Source of the DNA: Caulobacter endophyticus
Lineage (GTDB): Bacteria; Pseudomonadota; Alphaproteobacteria; Caulobacterales; Caulobacteraceae
Reading direction: 5' to 3'
DNA length: 64,000 nucleotides
Assembly: GCF_003116815.1 (NCBI RefSeq)
Contig: NZ_QDKQ01000077.1
Location: forward strand, 124,001-188,000
The position numbers and the translations under genes are program-made. Of this stretch, positions 63,169 through 64,000 are shown in pieces; within the stretch, counting starts at the first letter, position 1, and every line of letters begins with the position of its first letter. Below the pieces are notes generated by a model that saw nothing but the letters and a program-made list of their open reading frames with translations, did not search any database and was not told the DNA's origin.

Positions 63169-64000
63169 ATGAGCGAGCAGAACGAGCCGACTTCCGCCGG
63201 TCTTGAACGCCGGGACGTGCTGCGCGCCGCCGCCGGCGCGGCAGCTTTCGGCGCGGCCGGCGCGTCGGCGGCCGCCCAGGAGGCGACCCGCGACCGCGCC
63301 GCGCGGATCGTCGAGGGGGCGCTGGGCGCGCGCCTCCAGGGCGTCCAGCATTTCGGCCTGACCGTCCAGAACATGGACCGGGCCTTCGCCTTCTACACCG
63401 AGGTGCTGGGCGGAACGGAGATCATGCGCGATGGCGATTTCCAGGGCGAGCGCATCCACAACACCTTGCTGACCGCCGAGGAGATCGAGGCGCGCGAGCG
63501 GCATGTGAACCCGCGCGCAAGGGGCGTCCCGGATTTGCGTGGTGGGACCCAACGCCTGGACGTGCGCTTCGTCCAGTTCGACAATGTCGTGATCGAGCTT
63601 CTGCAGTATCGCGACGCCGCCCAGCCGATGGGCGGCCCGAACGCCTTCGCCGAGCCGCTCGATCACATGAGCCCGGCCTTCCCGCGGATGATGCACATCT
63701 GTTTCCACATCCGCGACGACGCCGACTTCAACGTCTTCATCCGCGACTTGGAGGCCGAAGCGGCGCGACGGGGCATGACCCAGGTCCGGGCCAATCGGGT
63801 GCTGACCGTTTCTTCGGAGGCCGACCGCAAGGCTGCGCCGCTGGACGCCAACTCCAACGGGATCACCGAGGGCAAGTCCGCCGGCTGGCGCCTGATCTAC
63901 TGCCGAGGCCCGGAAGGCGAGCAACTGGAGTTCGTCCAGGCGCTGGGGCCGGTCAAGAAAACCTTCGACGACGCCCTGGCCGCGCGCCGCGCGGCGGTGT
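63169..64000 (+). CDS. Tat-exported VOC-superfamily protein, partial at right edge
   Basis: The frame is open to the end of the window (277 codons visible). A twin-Arg signal (LERRDVLRAAAG, followed by an Ala-rich stretch ending AAAQ) leads into VOC repeats. HFGLTVQNMDRAFAFYTEVL is the first beta-alpha-beta unit with its His ligand, MMHICFHIRDDADFNVFIRD the second, and GPEGEQLEFVQAL brings the Glu ligand. Glyoxalase/extradiol dioxygenase chemistry is likely, but a periplasmic VOC enzyme is uncommon. CAGGAGACCGACG precedes the ATG. It is divergent from the MFS gene. Confidence 0.85.
   Translation, partial: MSEQNEPTSAGLERRDVLRAAAGAAAFGAAGASAAAQEATRDRAARIVEGALGARLQGVQHFGLTVQNMDRAFAFYTEVLGGTEIMRDGDFQGERIHNTLLTAEEIEARERHVNPRARGVPDLRGGTQRLDVRFVQFDNVVIELLQYRDAAQPMGGPNAFAEPLDHMSPAFPRMMHICFHIRDDADFNVFIRDLEAEAARRGMTQVRANRVLTVSSEADRKAAPLDANSNGITEGKSAGWRLIYCRGPEGEQLEFVQALGPVKKTFDDALAARRAAV

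Overview
This window is high-GC DNA from an alphaproteobacterium, most likely Caulobacter or a close Caulobacteraceae relative. The evidence is the number of TonB-dependent receptors, a xylan and glucuronate utilisation locus, an Ahp/Ala-rich coding style with many 1- to 4-nt gene overlaps, and a carboxy(nor)spermidine polyamine pair. No rRNA, tRNA or CRISPR array is visible.

Left edge (1-4.5 kb): the right end of a conjugative element, with the tail of trbL, then trbF-trbG-trbI, a DUF2274 gene, an Xre-type repressor read leftward and two small ORFs. 4.7-14.7 kb: a glucuronoxylan locus with a Tat-exported GH10 xylanase, D-mannonate dehydratase, a large TonB receptor, a GH115 alpha-glucuronidase and a FadR-type GntR regulator. 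Together these would cut methylglucuronoxylan, import it and feed the uronic acid into 2-keto-3-deoxygluconate. Candidate tandem FadR-type operators precede the mannonate dehydratase gene. 15-21.1 kb: an envelope locus, with mipA plus an OmpR-type response regulator facing a tightly overlapped mlaA-C-D-E-F operon whose last gene is a histidine kinase.

21.5-41 kb: secreted hydrolase-like proteins, five LysR regulators, a DoxX / ring-cleaving dioxygenase / carboxylesterase / quinone reductase run that resembles quinone-detoxification operons, an EmrAB-OprM-type efflux operon, an aryl-alcohol and aldehyde dehydrogenase pair, and an SDR / tautomerase / YceI / flavin reductase group ending in an AlkB homologue. 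41.5-44.8 kb: an aromatic-degradation operon of FAD monooxygenase, two-domain extradiol dioxygenase and alpha/beta hydrolase. The first gene carries two frameshifts, one from an 8-nt tandem duplication, and the last has an atypical C-terminus. 44.8-47.2 kb is a low-density scar with truncated pieces of unrelated genes.

47.2-51.3 kb: carboxynorspermidine dehydrogenase, its decarboxylase nspC, and an ABC-F ATPase. 51.4-56.8 kb: an iron-siderophore type operon (DUF3649, PepSY reductase, DUF3325, TonB receptor) divergent from an AraC regulator, with a perfect 10-bp inverted repeat in the shared promoter region. 56.9-64 kb: a second TonB receptor, a winged-helix/P-loop/TPR regulator that seems to have lost its Walker B region by in-frame deletion, an MFS transporter, and a Tat-exported VOC protein that runs off the right edge.

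All functional names come from reading translated sequence and recalling family motifs; no database search was run.
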